The position numbers and the translations under genes are program-made. 64,000 bases of DNA from Prevotella sp. (GTDB lineage Bacteria; Bacteroidota; Bacteroidia; Bacteroidales; Bacteroidaceae), in assembly GCA_017410365.1 (NCBI GenBank), contig JAFQQY010000047.1, positions 62,001 to 126,000 on the forward strand, written 5' to 3'. Of the stretch, positions 1-8,053 are shown one piece after another (position 1 is the first letter of the stretch; each line of letters starts with the position of its first letter). Under the pieces are notes generated by a model that searched no databases, was not told where the DNA came from, and worked only from the letters and a program-made list of their open reading frames with translations.

Positions 1-835
1 CTACAAGCACTTTCTTTTCGTCAAGCATCTTGTTGTTGCCCTGAGTCATCGGCATAGCACCGAATGGCTGGTATGTTATTCTTCCGGCATAAAGCAATGA
101 CGGAATATGAATGTCGTCGCTCAGAGTCTTTGTTGCATTGTTTACGGCAGCGCCCGTGCCGTTGAAGATGCCGACCTGATAACCCCATTTGTCTTTTATC
201 ATACCATGCATCTGAACACCGAGATCAAAGCCAGTACCGACATTTGGTGTCAGCGCATTAAGCGAGTGGGGCAGTATTACGGCTGCTGTAAGCGATGTAG
301 GCAGGGTGGGGAAGAGAGTCTCTCCGAGGGTTGTCATATAGGCATGACTGAACGGTGTCTTGAATTTTCCCACTCTGAAACGCATTTCCTTGCTTGCAGC
401 ATAGTCAATCCATGCCTGTTGCAGAATGTTGCCTCCAGAAGCAGCCGCATTTATACTCACGTTGTAGTCAATCTTTCCGAATGCCCTGCCAGTGAAACCA
501 ATGATTGCGTATGGCATAGAGAAACCGGAGTTGGCCACATTGTCCTGATTGTAGGCCTTGTCCAATCCGCAGTCGTCGTAATAGTTATAGTTGCCGGTTG
601 TCTGTATATACATATATGGCTTGAACACGAAGTCGCCCTTCTGCGACTGCAATGTAAATCCGCGGTTGTCGGCAATCGGTATCACGCCGTTGTCCATGTT
701 CAGCGTTGTCTGTTCTGTTTCCTTTTCCTGTGCCATGGCAGTTGCCGAAGCCATTGCGACTAAAGAAAGTGCCAATGCCTTGTTCTTAAAGCAAGATGCA
801 AAATGCTTGATGCCTAATGAATTATCGTTCTTCAT
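1..835 (-). CDS. Phosphate-selective porin O/P-like outer-membrane protein (3' end cut by window)
   Basis: Read from the reverse complement: ATG at 835 opens a frame that stays open to base 1, giving 278 residues without a stop. The N-terminus is a signal peptide (MKNDNSLGIKH..., ending near ATAMAQ). The motif MRFRVGKFKTPF and the aromatic, Gly-rich strands around it (FKPYMYIQTTGNYNYY, GKIDYNVSINAA) are typical of the OprO/OprP porin family of Bacteroidetes, outer-membrane barrels for anions or small solutes. It starts 14 nt after the stop of the di-haem lipoprotein gene, so it is probably the last known gene of the 4991-to-1 operon, which then has a porin at each end. The natural substrate cannot be read from the sequence. 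Family call fairly secure; phosphate specificity is not implied. Confidence 0.8.
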   Translation of the reverse strand, partial: MKNDNSLGIKHFASCFKNKALALSLVAMASATAMAQEKETEQTTLNMDNGVIPIADNRGFTLQSQKGDFVFKPYMYIQTTGNYNYYDDCGLDKAYNQDNVANSGFSMPYAIIGFTGRAFGKIDYNVSINAAASGGNILQQAWIDYAASKEMRFRVGKFKTPFSHAYMTTLGETLFPTLPTSLTAAVILPHSLNALTPNVGTGFDLGVQMHGMIKDKWGYQVGIFNGTGAAVNNATKTLSDDIHIPSLLYAGRITYQPFGAMPMTQGNNKMLDEKKVLV

Positions 836-849
836 TTTTCTTTTTCGTT

Positions 850-2304
850 TTAAAGTGATTCTACGAATTTTATCAGTTGTCTGCGTTGTTCCTTGTTCAT
901 GTTCTTAAACTTGTTCTTCGAAGCCTCTCCCTCTCCGCCGTGCCACATGATGGCCTCTGTAAGGTTGCGTGCGCGTCCGTCGTGCAGGAAATAGGTGTGT
1001 CCGTTGACAATCTGTTGCAGACCTATGCCCCACAGCGGTGTGGTGCGCCATTCGTTGCCCATGGCAAGGCCGCTCTTGAAGTTGTCGTTGAGTCCCACTC
1101 CCATTATCTCCGAACCCATGTCGTGCAGCAGGAAGTCGGAGTAGGGGTGAACCGTTTGTCCGCCCAGCCATGGCAGTTGTGTGCCAGCCAGCAGCACCGA
1201 ACCTCTTGGTTGTGTATGCAGTGTAGGCGTATGACAGAGGTGGCATCCTGCCTGATAGAACAGCTGTTGGCCAGCCTTTACGTCAGGGTCGTTGACATTG
1301 CGTCGTGCAGGAACAGCCAATGCCTGCATATAGAGGTCAACATCTTCCATGTCCTCGGTTGACACATCCAGTTGGTCGTAACACAGTCCCATCATGCTGC
1401 CCTGACTCATCTGCAACTGTCCTTCGCATATCTCCTCTGGATAACGGCTGTTGGTCATGCCCATGTCGCTTGAGAATCCCAACTCAACGGTAAGGTCGAA
1501 ATGCTGTGCCTTGTTGCCCGATAGTCCCAAACGCTTCTTGCCTCGCTCTGTGATATAGTTGCAGCGTCCGCTGATGCCCCATTCAGGGTAGTTGCTCTTG
1601 CGAGCCAAAGCCTCAATCTCATTATGGTCTAAGGCCATCATCTGTCCCATGCCCACATGGCGCAGCGGTATGCGCACGGTGCAGAACAGATCGTCGGCAC
1701 TGACGCTGTCGGCATACCATTCGGTTATCGACCACCTTGGCACGCAGAGCGAATATCTTTCGCCGTCGGGAAATTTAAATTCCATGCTGTCAAGCGCCAC
1801 CTTCAACTTGCCTTCTGCCTTCACGCCATAGATGGCCTGATCGTGAATCACGCGACCATAGTCCTGAAATAACTCGCCGTTCTTCTTTGTTATGTAGATA
1901 AGCATCGACGTAAATCCATAGTCGCCCGATGCCATGTCGCTGCCGTTGCGCAACGCACTCCAATAGGTCGGTTCCGTTCTGCCTGCATTGCGGTGACAAC
2001 TGCCGCAAGAGAATCCTGCATATGCAGGACCCAGTCCGCCGTTGTTGCCGTTCTCGTTGATGGTCTTCACGTTGTCGTATAGTCGGTCGCCGCTGTTGAA
2101 TCTCGAATCATAGGCACCTGCTATCCAACTTGCCGGTTGGTCGTAGGCCAGTGGCGAGTTGAAGAATATGGTAGATGTGCCAGCCGACAGTTCATATCCC
2201 TCCGGCACCTCAATCTCCTCTACCGTAATGCCTTCCACCTCGTCGCATGCTGTTATGGCCATTGCAGCGAGAACCGTCATTGCGTATGAAAATATCTTGT
2301 TCAT
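850..2304 (-). CDS. Di-haem oxidoreductase-like lipoprotein (DUF1111/DHOR family)
   Basis: 484 residues. A lipoprotein signal (MNKIFSYAMT... with lipobox AITAC, Cys20) places it at the periplasmic membrane face. Two CxxCH haem c sites are visible: C100-x-x-C103-H104 (CGSCH, followed by RNAGRTEP) and C354-x-x-C357-H358 (CHLCH, followed by TPTL). The latter sits in the DUF1111 'putative thiol/di-haem oxidoreductase' context, with late HDGRARNLTEAIMWHGGE, related to MauG and CcpA peroxidases. In proteobacteria this family pairs with imelysin in iron-regulated operons, and here it lies 106 nt behind an imelysin-like gene, which supports a joint role in iron handling. The inter-gene spacer holds a small GC hairpin (gccgg/ccggc, 2359-2373). 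Redox partner and substrate unknown. Full length for the family. Confidence 0.85.
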   Translation of the reverse strand: MNKIFSYAMTVLAAMAITACDEVEGITVEEIEVPEGYELSAGTSTIFFNSPLAYDQPASWIAGAYDSRFNSGDRLYDNVKTINENGNNGGLGPAYAGFSCGSCHRNAGRTEPTYWSALRNGSDMASGDYGFTSMLIYITKKNGELFQDYGRVIHDQAIYGVKAEGKLKVALDSMEFKFPDGERYSLCVPRWSITEWYADSVSADDLFCTVRIPLRHVGMGQMMALDHNEIEALARKSNYPEWGISGRCNYITERGKKRLGLSGNKAQHFDLTVELGFSSDMGMTNSRYPEEICEGQLQMSQGSMMGLCYDQLDVSTEDMEDVDLYMQALAVPARRNVNDPDVKAGQQLFYQAGCHLCHTPTLHTQPRGSVLLAGTQLPWLGGQTVHPYSDFLLHDMGSEIMGVGLNDNFKSGLAMGNEWRTTPLWGIGLQQIVNGHTYFLHDGRARNLTEAIMWHGGEGEASKNKFKNMNKEQRRQLIKFVESL

Positions 2305-2410
2305 TAGTAAGTCTTTTTATGATTGCTTTCTTTTTTATGTCTATAGCGAAGACGGTCGGCCGGTACTTCCGGCGTTCCATCTCCGCTAAGAATGGCTCAG
2401 AAATTTATGT

Positions 2411-3571
2411 TTATTTAATTGTGCGTGCCTTGCCGTCCTTAAAGATAAGGAACTCCAATGTGTGGAATCCGCGAACATTCTGCGCCTCGCCAATCTTGTC
2501 GTCGCTGTCGCCCTCGCTCCAGTCTATGTTTCCCCATGACTCAGATGTGAGGATATTGTAGATGGCAACCTGGTCGAGCGGCCAACTGTCCATGTTCGGG
2601 TCCAGTTGCTTTGTGTCAACAGGTCCGAAGAGGAACGCCTCGCTCTCTTCCCATGGTTCACGAGCACTCAGCCATGCAGTGGCACATGTCTTGAAACCAT
2701 TGTCAGACGGTGATGCAGCAAAAGCCTTTACTGCGTTGTTGAGTGCTGTGTTGCGGTCCATCAGGTCTTTATATGTAGGCAGAATGACACCATCGACATA
2801 CTGATTCACTATTGGGTCGAGCACCACGTCTGTGAATGTTGCGCTGTTAGACTCCAGATAGTTCTTTATGTTCACGTCGAAGAGTTCTGTAAGTGCTGCG
2901 CACTCGTTCATGGCATTGACAGTCTCGTCGGATGCGATGTTGTTGCGGAACGGGTTAGGGATGTCCAAGATGGCGTTATATGTTTTCTCTATCTGCTCTT
3001 TTACTTTTGCATCCAGTTCAGGGTTGTGCTGTGCGAGCAGTGCGGAAATGGAGTTGGCATCAACCTTTCCGTTGCGACTGCCGTAGTATGCGTTCTGAAT
3101 GGAGATGATGTTGTTTGAATAGTCTTCGCGTGAGTGCCAGCTGTACCATGACTCCACCATATAGAGAGCAGCTGTCTTGTCGCCGTTGACATACTCGTTG
3201 TATGGGTCGCCGATTTTTGCCGTTCCCACCTCGTTGGCTATAACGCCGCAGAATTCGATGATGGTTTGTACGCACTGCAAAGCAGAGTTGTAGCCTTCTG
3301 TTCCGTTGTGTGCCTTGAATATCTCGGCATAGCTCTTGCCGCCGTTGTAGTTCTCTGCCCAATCGTTGTAAAGGGTTGTCGCATCGTTTTGCAAGCGTGT
3401 AGAAACAGCCACCATGTAGTTGCCCCATTGCTTGGCATTGGTTGCGGTGTAGTCGGCCAGTGCGGCATTCACCTCACCGCCGTTGTCGTTGTTCTCGTCA
3501 TCGTCGCTGCTGCACGATGCCAATGACATTCCCATTGCGAGAATAGCCATGATAAATAATTGCTTCTTCAT
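2411..3571 (-). CDS. Imelysin-like (peptidase M75 family) lipoprotein, putative iron-binding
   Basis: 386 residues, starting MKKQLFIMAILAMG with lipobox SLASC followed by an acidic/Asn linker (SSDDDENNDNGG), so a periplasmic or surface lipoprotein. The imelysin hallmark GxHxxE is present at the C-terminus as G368-F-H370-T-L-E373, and the rest is the expected helical protein with FLFGPVDTKQLDPNMDSW and 'SWGNIDW'. Imelysins (IrpA/EfeO-like) are associated with iron uptake; the peptidase name is historical and protease activity is doubtful. It lies between a porin (79 nt upstream) and the di-haem lipoprotein (106 nt downstream), all leftward, consistent with one transcript from the promoter at 5026-5056. 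Confidence 0.88.
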   Translation of the reverse strand: MKKQLFIMAILAMGMSLASCSSDDDENNDNGGEVNAALADYTATNAKQWGNYMVAVSTRLQNDATTLYNDWAENYNGGKSYAEIFKAHNGTEGYNSALQCVQTIIEFCGVIANEVGTAKIGDPYNEYVNGDKTAALYMVESWYSWHSREDYSNNIISIQNAYYGSRNGKVDANSISALLAQHNPELDAKVKEQIEKTYNAILDIPNPFRNNIASDETVNAMNECAALTELFDVNIKNYLESNSATFTDVVLDPIVNQYVDGVILPTYKDLMDRNTALNNAVKAFAASPSDNGFKTCATAWLSAREPWEESEAFLFGPVDTKQLDPNMDSWPLDQVAIYNILTSESWGNIDWSEGDSDDKIGEAQNVRGFHTLEFLIFKDGKARTIK

Positions 3572-3650
3572 AAAAACGTTACTAATTTTTGGTTTGTATT
3601 AATTTGATTATTATGCATATATCTTCTTGACATGAGAAACTTGAGATGTT

Positions 3651-4991
3651 TTATTTCTTGAAAAACCAACCGGTGTATGCCAGACACACGGCAAACTCAT
3701 TCTCGCTGTTGAATTTTCCAGTACCGAAAATCTTGTCCGTGCCAATCTGTCGGGTGGTGTAATCTGCCTTTACCACGAGGTTGGGTAGCGGTTTCCAGTT
3801 TAGTCCGACGGTCCACATGCTCACCTCGCAACGCTTGTCCATCACCTGTGTGCCAACGCCCTTGAACTGTGGATTGTAATATTCGTAATGGGCAAAGGGA
3901 TAGACAACAGGAAAATTCTTCACACCGCTGAACACGCTCTTCAAGTTGATGCCAGCCTCAATGCTATAGGTCGTTGCCCGCTTTGCTATCGGTCCTTGAA
4001 GACTATAGGGTGAGAGCTTTGAGTAACGGCTGTTTATCTCCGACAGCTCTTTCGATGCCGATACGCTGCCGTTAAGATAGTTGGCCTGCGCCGTCACAAA
4101 GCGGTTCTGATACTTGGCGTCAATCGAGTATATGAACACGTTTATGTCGTCAATGTTATCATACCAGTTCAGCTTGTCCGAGTTCTTGCCGGCATTAGGA
4201 CAGTAATACACCGAACCGCCCAGTCTTAATCCCTTCACTCCCGTCCAGTTAATGCGTGCAACGTATGCAGGACTGGTGAAGTTGTCTGTTTCAAATGCTC
4301 CTTGCTTTCCGCCTTTCACCCAGTTGTACATGTCGAAGCCGTTTGGATTAAGTCCTGTGACTATCATTGCCTCATAGTCGAATGAGGCCAGTCCCTTGCC
4401 AAACTCTCCGAACACCTCGATACCCGTTTCGTGCCATGTGCAGGGGATGATGCTTGTCTCACCTTCCGGTCTGGAACTGCCGAAGAAGTTTATCGGTTCA
4501 TGATGGGCGTTGGTCAGTCCCACCGGCACTATCATGTGACCGGCTCTGATGTTGAACTCAGGTGTTATCAGTCTGGTGATGTGAAACTGTTCCAGTGCCA
4601 CCTCTCCGCCTTTTTCCACCTCTGTCTCATATTCTCCGTTCTCGCTGCCTGCCCCGCTTTCCATCTCAAACGTCTGTCCTGTGCCGCCAGCTTCAATCTC
4701 TACCTCAGCCCCTAATATCCATTTTGAATTGAACTTGTAGTCAAGGGCCAGTACAAAACGAGGAATTGAAATCTCACTATGGTTTTTCTTCGTGTTGCCT
4801 GATGGCGAACCATTAAAGCGGTTAAGACCATAGTCTTTCCAGTTGCCAAGTATCTCTCCATAGCCGCCAACGCGTACCTTATTATAGTTGTCAGCGCCGG
4901 TTGCCGTATCCTTGTTCTGCAGTCCTTCGGCAACCATAGGCATTGTGCCTAACAATATGCTAATAGCTGCAATATTCAGTGCTTTCTTCAT
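3651..4991 (-). CDS. Outer-membrane porin-like beta-barrel protein, first gene of the imelysin operon
   Basis: 446 residues with a signal peptide (MKKALNIAAISILLGTMPMVAEG). Alternating aromatic/polar strands (YKFNSKWILGAEVEIEAGG, LNWKPLPNLVVKADYTTRQIG) and an aromatic C-terminus (LAYTGWFFKK) indicate an outer-membrane barrel. 'EFNIRAGHMIVPVGLTNAHHEP' and 'PRFVLALDYKF' resemble porins that sit with imelysin and DUF1111 genes in Bacteroidetes. It is the promoter-proximal gene of the leftward operon and is transcribed away from the hemerythrin-LuxR regulator at 5240. It may admit a substrate (perhaps an iron or copper complex) for the two lipoproteins; this is inferred from position only. Confidence 0.75.
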   Translation of the reverse strand: MKKALNIAAISILLGTMPMVAEGLQNKDTATGADNYNKVRVGGYGEILGNWKDYGLNRFNGSPSGNTKKNHSEISIPRFVLALDYKFNSKWILGAEVEIEAGGTGQTFEMESGAGSENGEYETEVEKGGEVALEQFHITRLITPEFNIRAGHMIVPVGLTNAHHEPINFFGSSRPEGETSIIPCTWHETGIEVFGEFGKGLASFDYEAMIVTGLNPNGFDMYNWVKGGKQGAFETDNFTSPAYVARINWTGVKGLRLGGSVYYCPNAGKNSDKLNWYDNIDDINVFIYSIDAKYQNRFVTAQANYLNGSVSASKELSEINSRYSKLSPYSLQGPIAKRATTYSIEAGINLKSVFSGVKNFPVVYPFAHYEYYNPQFKGVGTQVMDKRCEVSMWTVGLNWKPLPNLVVKADYTTRQIGTDKIFGTGKFNSENEFAVCLAYTGWFFKK

Positions 4992-5025
4992 ATTTATTAT
5001 ATTTATATCGTCGTTTTTTACGATG

Positions 5026-5056
5026 CAAAATTACTCTAAAACTACAGCTTGTGCAA
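5026..5056 (-). promoter_or_regulatory. Bacteroidetes-type promoter of the porin/imelysin operon
   Basis: On the minus strand TTG(CAC) at 5056-5054 is followed after 20 bp by TAATTTTG at 5033-5026, an exact match to the -33/-7 consensus of the phylum. It lies 35 bp upstream of the ATG at 4991. Confidence 0.7.
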
Positions 5057-5105
5057 TACCTAAAATATAGTAATCTACTTGTAATGCTTTGATAATCAGT
5101 GTTGT

Positions 5106-5122
5106 GGTATTTTGAAAATACC
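5106..5122. promoter_or_regulatory. Perfect 17-nt palindrome, candidate operator between divergent promoters
   Basis: GGTATTTTGAAAATACC has two perfect 8-bp arms about a central G. It sits roughly midway between the leftward porin promoter (-33 near 5055) and the rightward regulator promoter (-33 near 5179), about 50 bp from each. Further AATACC half-sites occur at about 5056 and 5160. Placement and symmetry suit a dimeric regulator; the hemerythrin-LuxR protein next door is the obvious candidate, by inference. Confidence 0.5.
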
Positions 5123-5177
5123 GAGTAGTTATTATCTCGCTTTTTTGATAAAATTAATAAATACCGAAAAATAATTA

Positions 5178-5208
5178 TTGCATAAATGAATAATAATGTA
5201 TAATTTTG
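5178..5208 (+). promoter_or_regulatory. Bacteroidetes-type promoter of the hemerythrin-LuxR regulator
   Basis: TTG at 5178-5180, 20-bp spacer, TAATTTTG at 5201-5208, then ATG at 5240. Exact -7 consensus. Confidence 0.7.
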
Positions 5209-5239
5209 CAGCGTCAAAACCTAAAATATACAGAAGGCA

Positions 5240-6199
5240 ATGAAGAATCACAAGATGTATGAGGCAGGCGACAAGATGATTTCGCTCATTGCAGACAACT
5301 ACAGTCTGTTGCAGTCGCTAAGCAGTTTTGGTATTAATCTTGGATTTGGCGACAAGACCGTGGAAGAGACTTGCCGCGATAATGGTGTAGATACCTATAC
5401 CTTTCTTGCTGTGGTCAATTTTACCATCAACGGTCATATAAGTTTTGACGACGAAGACCGCCTCAGTGTGCCAACGCTGCTTCATTATCTTGAAGCTTCA
5501 CATGTATATTACCTTGACTTCCAACTGCCTTTTATACGTAAGGAACTGACGGATGCCATAAACAAAGACGACAGTCTGGGCATGCTCATCATGAACTTCT
5601 ACGATGAGTATGCACGCGAAATACAAAAACACATGATGTACGAAGAGCGGACGCTCTTTCCATACGTGAAGTCGCTAATGGAAGGCACGTTGCCCGACAA
5701 CTATAGCATCGACACCTTCTCAAAGCATCATAGTGCTGCTGACCATAAACTGAAGGAACTGAAAAACATCATCATAAAATATCTGCCCAGCGACATGCTG
5801 CGCAACAACATGCTGACGGCTGCCCTTCATGACATTTACAACAACGAAGAATGGCTCAATCTGCATGCACAGGTAGAGGACAAGATTTTCACCCCCGCCA
5901 TACGTCGCCTAGAGCAGCGCCTGAAGCAGAACGACGTTACTCGCAATATCTCGACGATGGTATTTAAAGGAAAGACAGAGGCAACGGAACCGCTGTCCGA
6001 CCGTGAAAAGGAGGTCATCGTGGCACTTGTACAGGGCATGTCGAACAAGGAGATAGCCGAACATCTGTTTATAGCAGTGAACACCGTTATCACCCATCGT
6101 CGCAATATTGTTCGCAAGCTTCAGATTCACTCCCCTGCAGGTCTCACCATCTACGCTATCGTCAACGGCTTGGTTGACATTTCTAGCGTAAAATTATAA
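5240..6199 (+). CDS. Hemerythrin-like (RIC/YtfE-type) domain fused to a LuxR-type helix-turn-helix
   Basis: 319 residues, no signal peptide, so cytoplasmic. Residues ~15-65 resemble the small ScdA_N domain of iron-centre repair proteins, but its usual Cys-Cys pair is replaced (LGFGDKT). Residues ~80-230 are a four-helix hemerythrin with the expected di-iron ligands: H88, H131-xxx-E135 (HMMYE), H163/H164 (SKHH), H209-xxx-E213 (HAQVE), at spacings close to E. coli YtfE. Residues ~250-319 are a LuxR/GerE DNA-binding domain (LSDREKEVIVALVQGMSNKEIA, NTVITHRRNIVRKL). This architecture predicts a transcription factor that senses O2, NO or iron through a di-iron site. It is divergent from the imelysin/di-haem/porin operon and probably controls it and itself. 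Its HTH tail (LTIYAIVNGLVDI) closely matches that of the regulator at 16672 (LTIYAVMNGYVDI). Confidence 0.85.
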   Translation: MKNHKMYEAGDKMISLIADNYSLLQSLSSFGINLGFGDKTVEETCRDNGVDTYTFLAVVNFTINGHISFDDEDRLSVPTLLHYLEASHVYYLDFQLPFIRKELTDAINKDDSLGMLIMNFYDEYAREIQKHMMYEERTLFPYVKSLMEGTLPDNYSIDTFSKHHSAADHKLKELKNIIIKYLPSDMLRNNMLTAALHDIYNNEEWLNLHAQVEDKIFTPAIRRLEQRLKQNDVTRNISTMVFKGKTEATEPLSDREKEVIVALVQGMSNKEIAEHLFIAVNTVITHRRNIVRKLQIHSPAGLTIYAIVNGLVDISSVKL

Positions 6200-6216
6200 A
6201 GCAAGTACTAACTTTA

Positions 6217-6342
6217 GGAGTTCAGGAGTGTAGGAGTGTTGACAATAGTTTTGGGAGTGTAGGAGTGAAGGAGTGTTGGAGTGTAGACAATACTTCAAGT
6301 GCAAATAACTCGTCAACTCGTCAACTCGTCAACTCGTCAACT
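6217..6342. repeat. Short tandem repeats: GGAGTG-rich block then (AACTCGTC)x4
   Basis: This spacer between the regulator and the alkaline phosphatase holds about ten imperfect copies of 'ggagtgtagg/ggagtgaa' (6217-6290), then four exact copies of AACTCGTC (6307-6338). The 41 nt from 6301 to 6341 recur exactly inside ilvD at 33436-33476. No gene is seen in 6200-6378. Confidence 0.9.
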
Positions 6343-6378
6343 AATACATCCAACTCATCAACTCACAACCTCATACCC

Positions 6379-7818
6379 TCATTCTTTCAAATATCCGGCT
6401 ATACGAGCAATCTTCATTGGGATTGAAGCATTGTCGTTGTGCCCCATGAACTCTTCAGCACCTACGCCACAGGCATAAACAGGTACAAGACCGGCAGAGT
6501 GGCCGCCTGTTGCCCAACTTATCTGTGCCTTGGCATTTATTATGCGTACAGCCTCTGCTGCCATTGGCTCGCTACTGCTGTAGAGATTGTCTTCGTTAGG
6601 CATCTTGCCCTCGAACGAACGGCGATGGATATCTTTCAGCTTCTTTTCTTCTCGCTCATTAAGTTTTACAGCATCCCAGAAGCCAAGGTTTTCACGTAAA
6701 GCCTCTTTCACCTGCTCCCAAGTTACATTGTTGTTGGTCTGGCTTCTAAGTTTCTGGAAAACCCTTGTAAGGCCGTCTTGGCTGCACTTCTGATTGGCAA
6801 GAACCTTCATGTTAAGACGGTTGCCACTGCCGTCCTTTGCAAGTACCAGACCGCCTGTTTCGTGGTCAGAAGTGAACACGATAAGCGTCTCGTCGGGATG
6901 CTGCTTGTAAAATTCGTAGGCTATTCTTGCGCAACTATCCATGGCTGCAACTTCGCGAAATGCAGTGGCTCCGTCATTGTTATGGCAAGCCATGTCAACC
7001 TTACCGCCAATCTCATTTACCAGTAAGAATCCTTTTGACAGGTCTTTGGCAAGGAAGTCCAGTTGTGCTCGCATAACCTGTGGAATAGTCATATCGCCCG
7101 GTTTCGCATCGATGTAGTAAGGCAGGCTATACGGGTCAACCTTTGCCCATGGTTCCGGTTGGAACAATATCATGCGTTCAGCTTTCTTTGCTTTCTTCAG
7201 GTAGTCGTCGTAGCCGCGTGCTATGGTGTAGCCAGCCTTCTCTGCTATCTCGTATGCTGATGGTGCTTCAGGGTTCTTTTTGTCTGTTGGCTTATGAAAG
7301 TCGGAGCCGCCATAGAAGTCGAAGCCGGTCTGTGCAGCCTGTGCTGCTATCTCGTAGTAATTGTTGCGTGAGTCGTTGTGTGCATAGAATGCCGCTGGTG
7401 TAGCATGGTTCACGTTTACGCTTGTTGCCACACCCACGCGTCTTCCTGCTTGTTTTGCCCATACTGCAATGCTGTAGACATTTGTAGAGTCGGGACCCTC
7501 GCCAATCATTCCGTTGCGTGTCTTCTTGCCAGTGGCAAGTGCTGTGCCTGAGGCGGCAGAGTCGGTAATGCCATGGCTGAAACTATGGGTTGAGGCTATG
7601 CTGGTTACGGGGAACTGCGATACGCATAGCGGTACTCTGCCTATAAAGCCTTGAAGTTCTGCCTGCATCATTTCTGCACCCAGTAGTGTATTTACTCCAG
7701 TGCCATCGGTTATCAGATAAAACACATACTTAGGTTGTTTACCCTCTGCTTTTGTCTCTGTGCTTAGAGCAAATGCGCATATTGCACATATAAATAATGT
7801 AATTAGTCGTAGTCTCAT
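6379..7818 (-). CDS. Alkaline phosphatase (PhoA superfamily), secreted
   Basis: 479 residues with a signal peptide (MRLRLITLFICAICAFALSTETKA), so periplasmic or outer-surface phosphomonoesterase releasing phosphate. The catalytic motif TDSAASGTALATG places the nucleophile at S87, with D38 in LITDGTG as a metal ligand. Further metal/active-site segments are NHATPAAFYAHND, NEIGGKVDMACHNND, TSDHETGGLVL and the C-terminal GGHSAGLVPVYA. Length fits the Bacteroidetes branch, which lacks a crown insert. A TATCTTTG -7 element (minus strand, 7854-7847) precedes it but the -33 is weak. Single-gene transcript: the next leftward gene is 1.4 kb away and the mut terminator lies upstream. Confidence 0.92.
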   Translation of the reverse strand: MRLRLITLFICAICAFALSTETKAEGKQPKYVFYLITDGTGVNTLLGAEMMQAELQGFIGRVPLCVSQFPVTSIASTHSFSHGITDSAASGTALATGKKTRNGMIGEGPDSTNVYSIAVWAKQAGRRVGVATSVNVNHATPAAFYAHNDSRNNYYEIAAQAAQTGFDFYGGSDFHKPTDKKNPEAPSAYEIAEKAGYTIARGYDDYLKKAKKAERMILFQPEPWAKVDPYSLPYYIDAKPGDMTIPQVMRAQLDFLAKDLSKGFLLVNEIGGKVDMACHNNDGATAFREVAAMDSCARIAYEFYKQHPDETLIVFTSDHETGGLVLAKDGSGNRLNMKVLANQKCSQDGLTRVFQKLRSQTNNNVTWEQVKEALRENLGFWDAVKLNEREEKKLKDIHRRSFEGKMPNEDNLYSSSEPMAAEAVRIINAKAQISWATGGHSAGLVPVYACGVGAEEFMGHNDNASIPMKIARIAGYLKE

Positions 7819-7975
7819 TGTTTCAATAGTTTTCTTTTCTATCTTGCAAAGATATGAAAAAAATGAATAATGAAGAATGTAAACAGAATACTTTTTAAAA
7901 AAATGTAGTCTTTCTCTGTCAAAAAGTTATGTCAGTACAGGTGGCATACGTTCCTGAATAATAAATACATAAGAC

Positions 7976-8009
7976 ATAAAAAAGAGACGCTCTCTAGTAA
8001 GAGAACGCC
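7976..8009 (-). terminator. Rho-independent terminator of the mutBA transcript
   Basis: Arms 7986-7995 and 8000-8009 pair over 10 bp (two G-U pairs on the minus strand) with a short loop, followed on the minus strand by a T-rich run (A-tract at 7976-7983 on plus). It lies 45 nt downstream of the mutB stop. Confidence 0.8.
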
Positions 8010-8053
8010 CCTTTGTAAATCATGAAAACTATATAGTTTCGCTTTTCTTGTGT

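Noticed and set aside
107-763. 218-codon plus-strand open frame
   Set aside because: It lies opposite the N-terminal part of the porin gene (1-835, minus), whose signal peptide and porin motifs are clear; the frame has no recognisable domain.
6301-6342. CRISPR-like short repeat array (also 22944-23016)
   Set aside because: Units are 7-8 bp in direct tandem with no unique spacers and no cas genes nearby.
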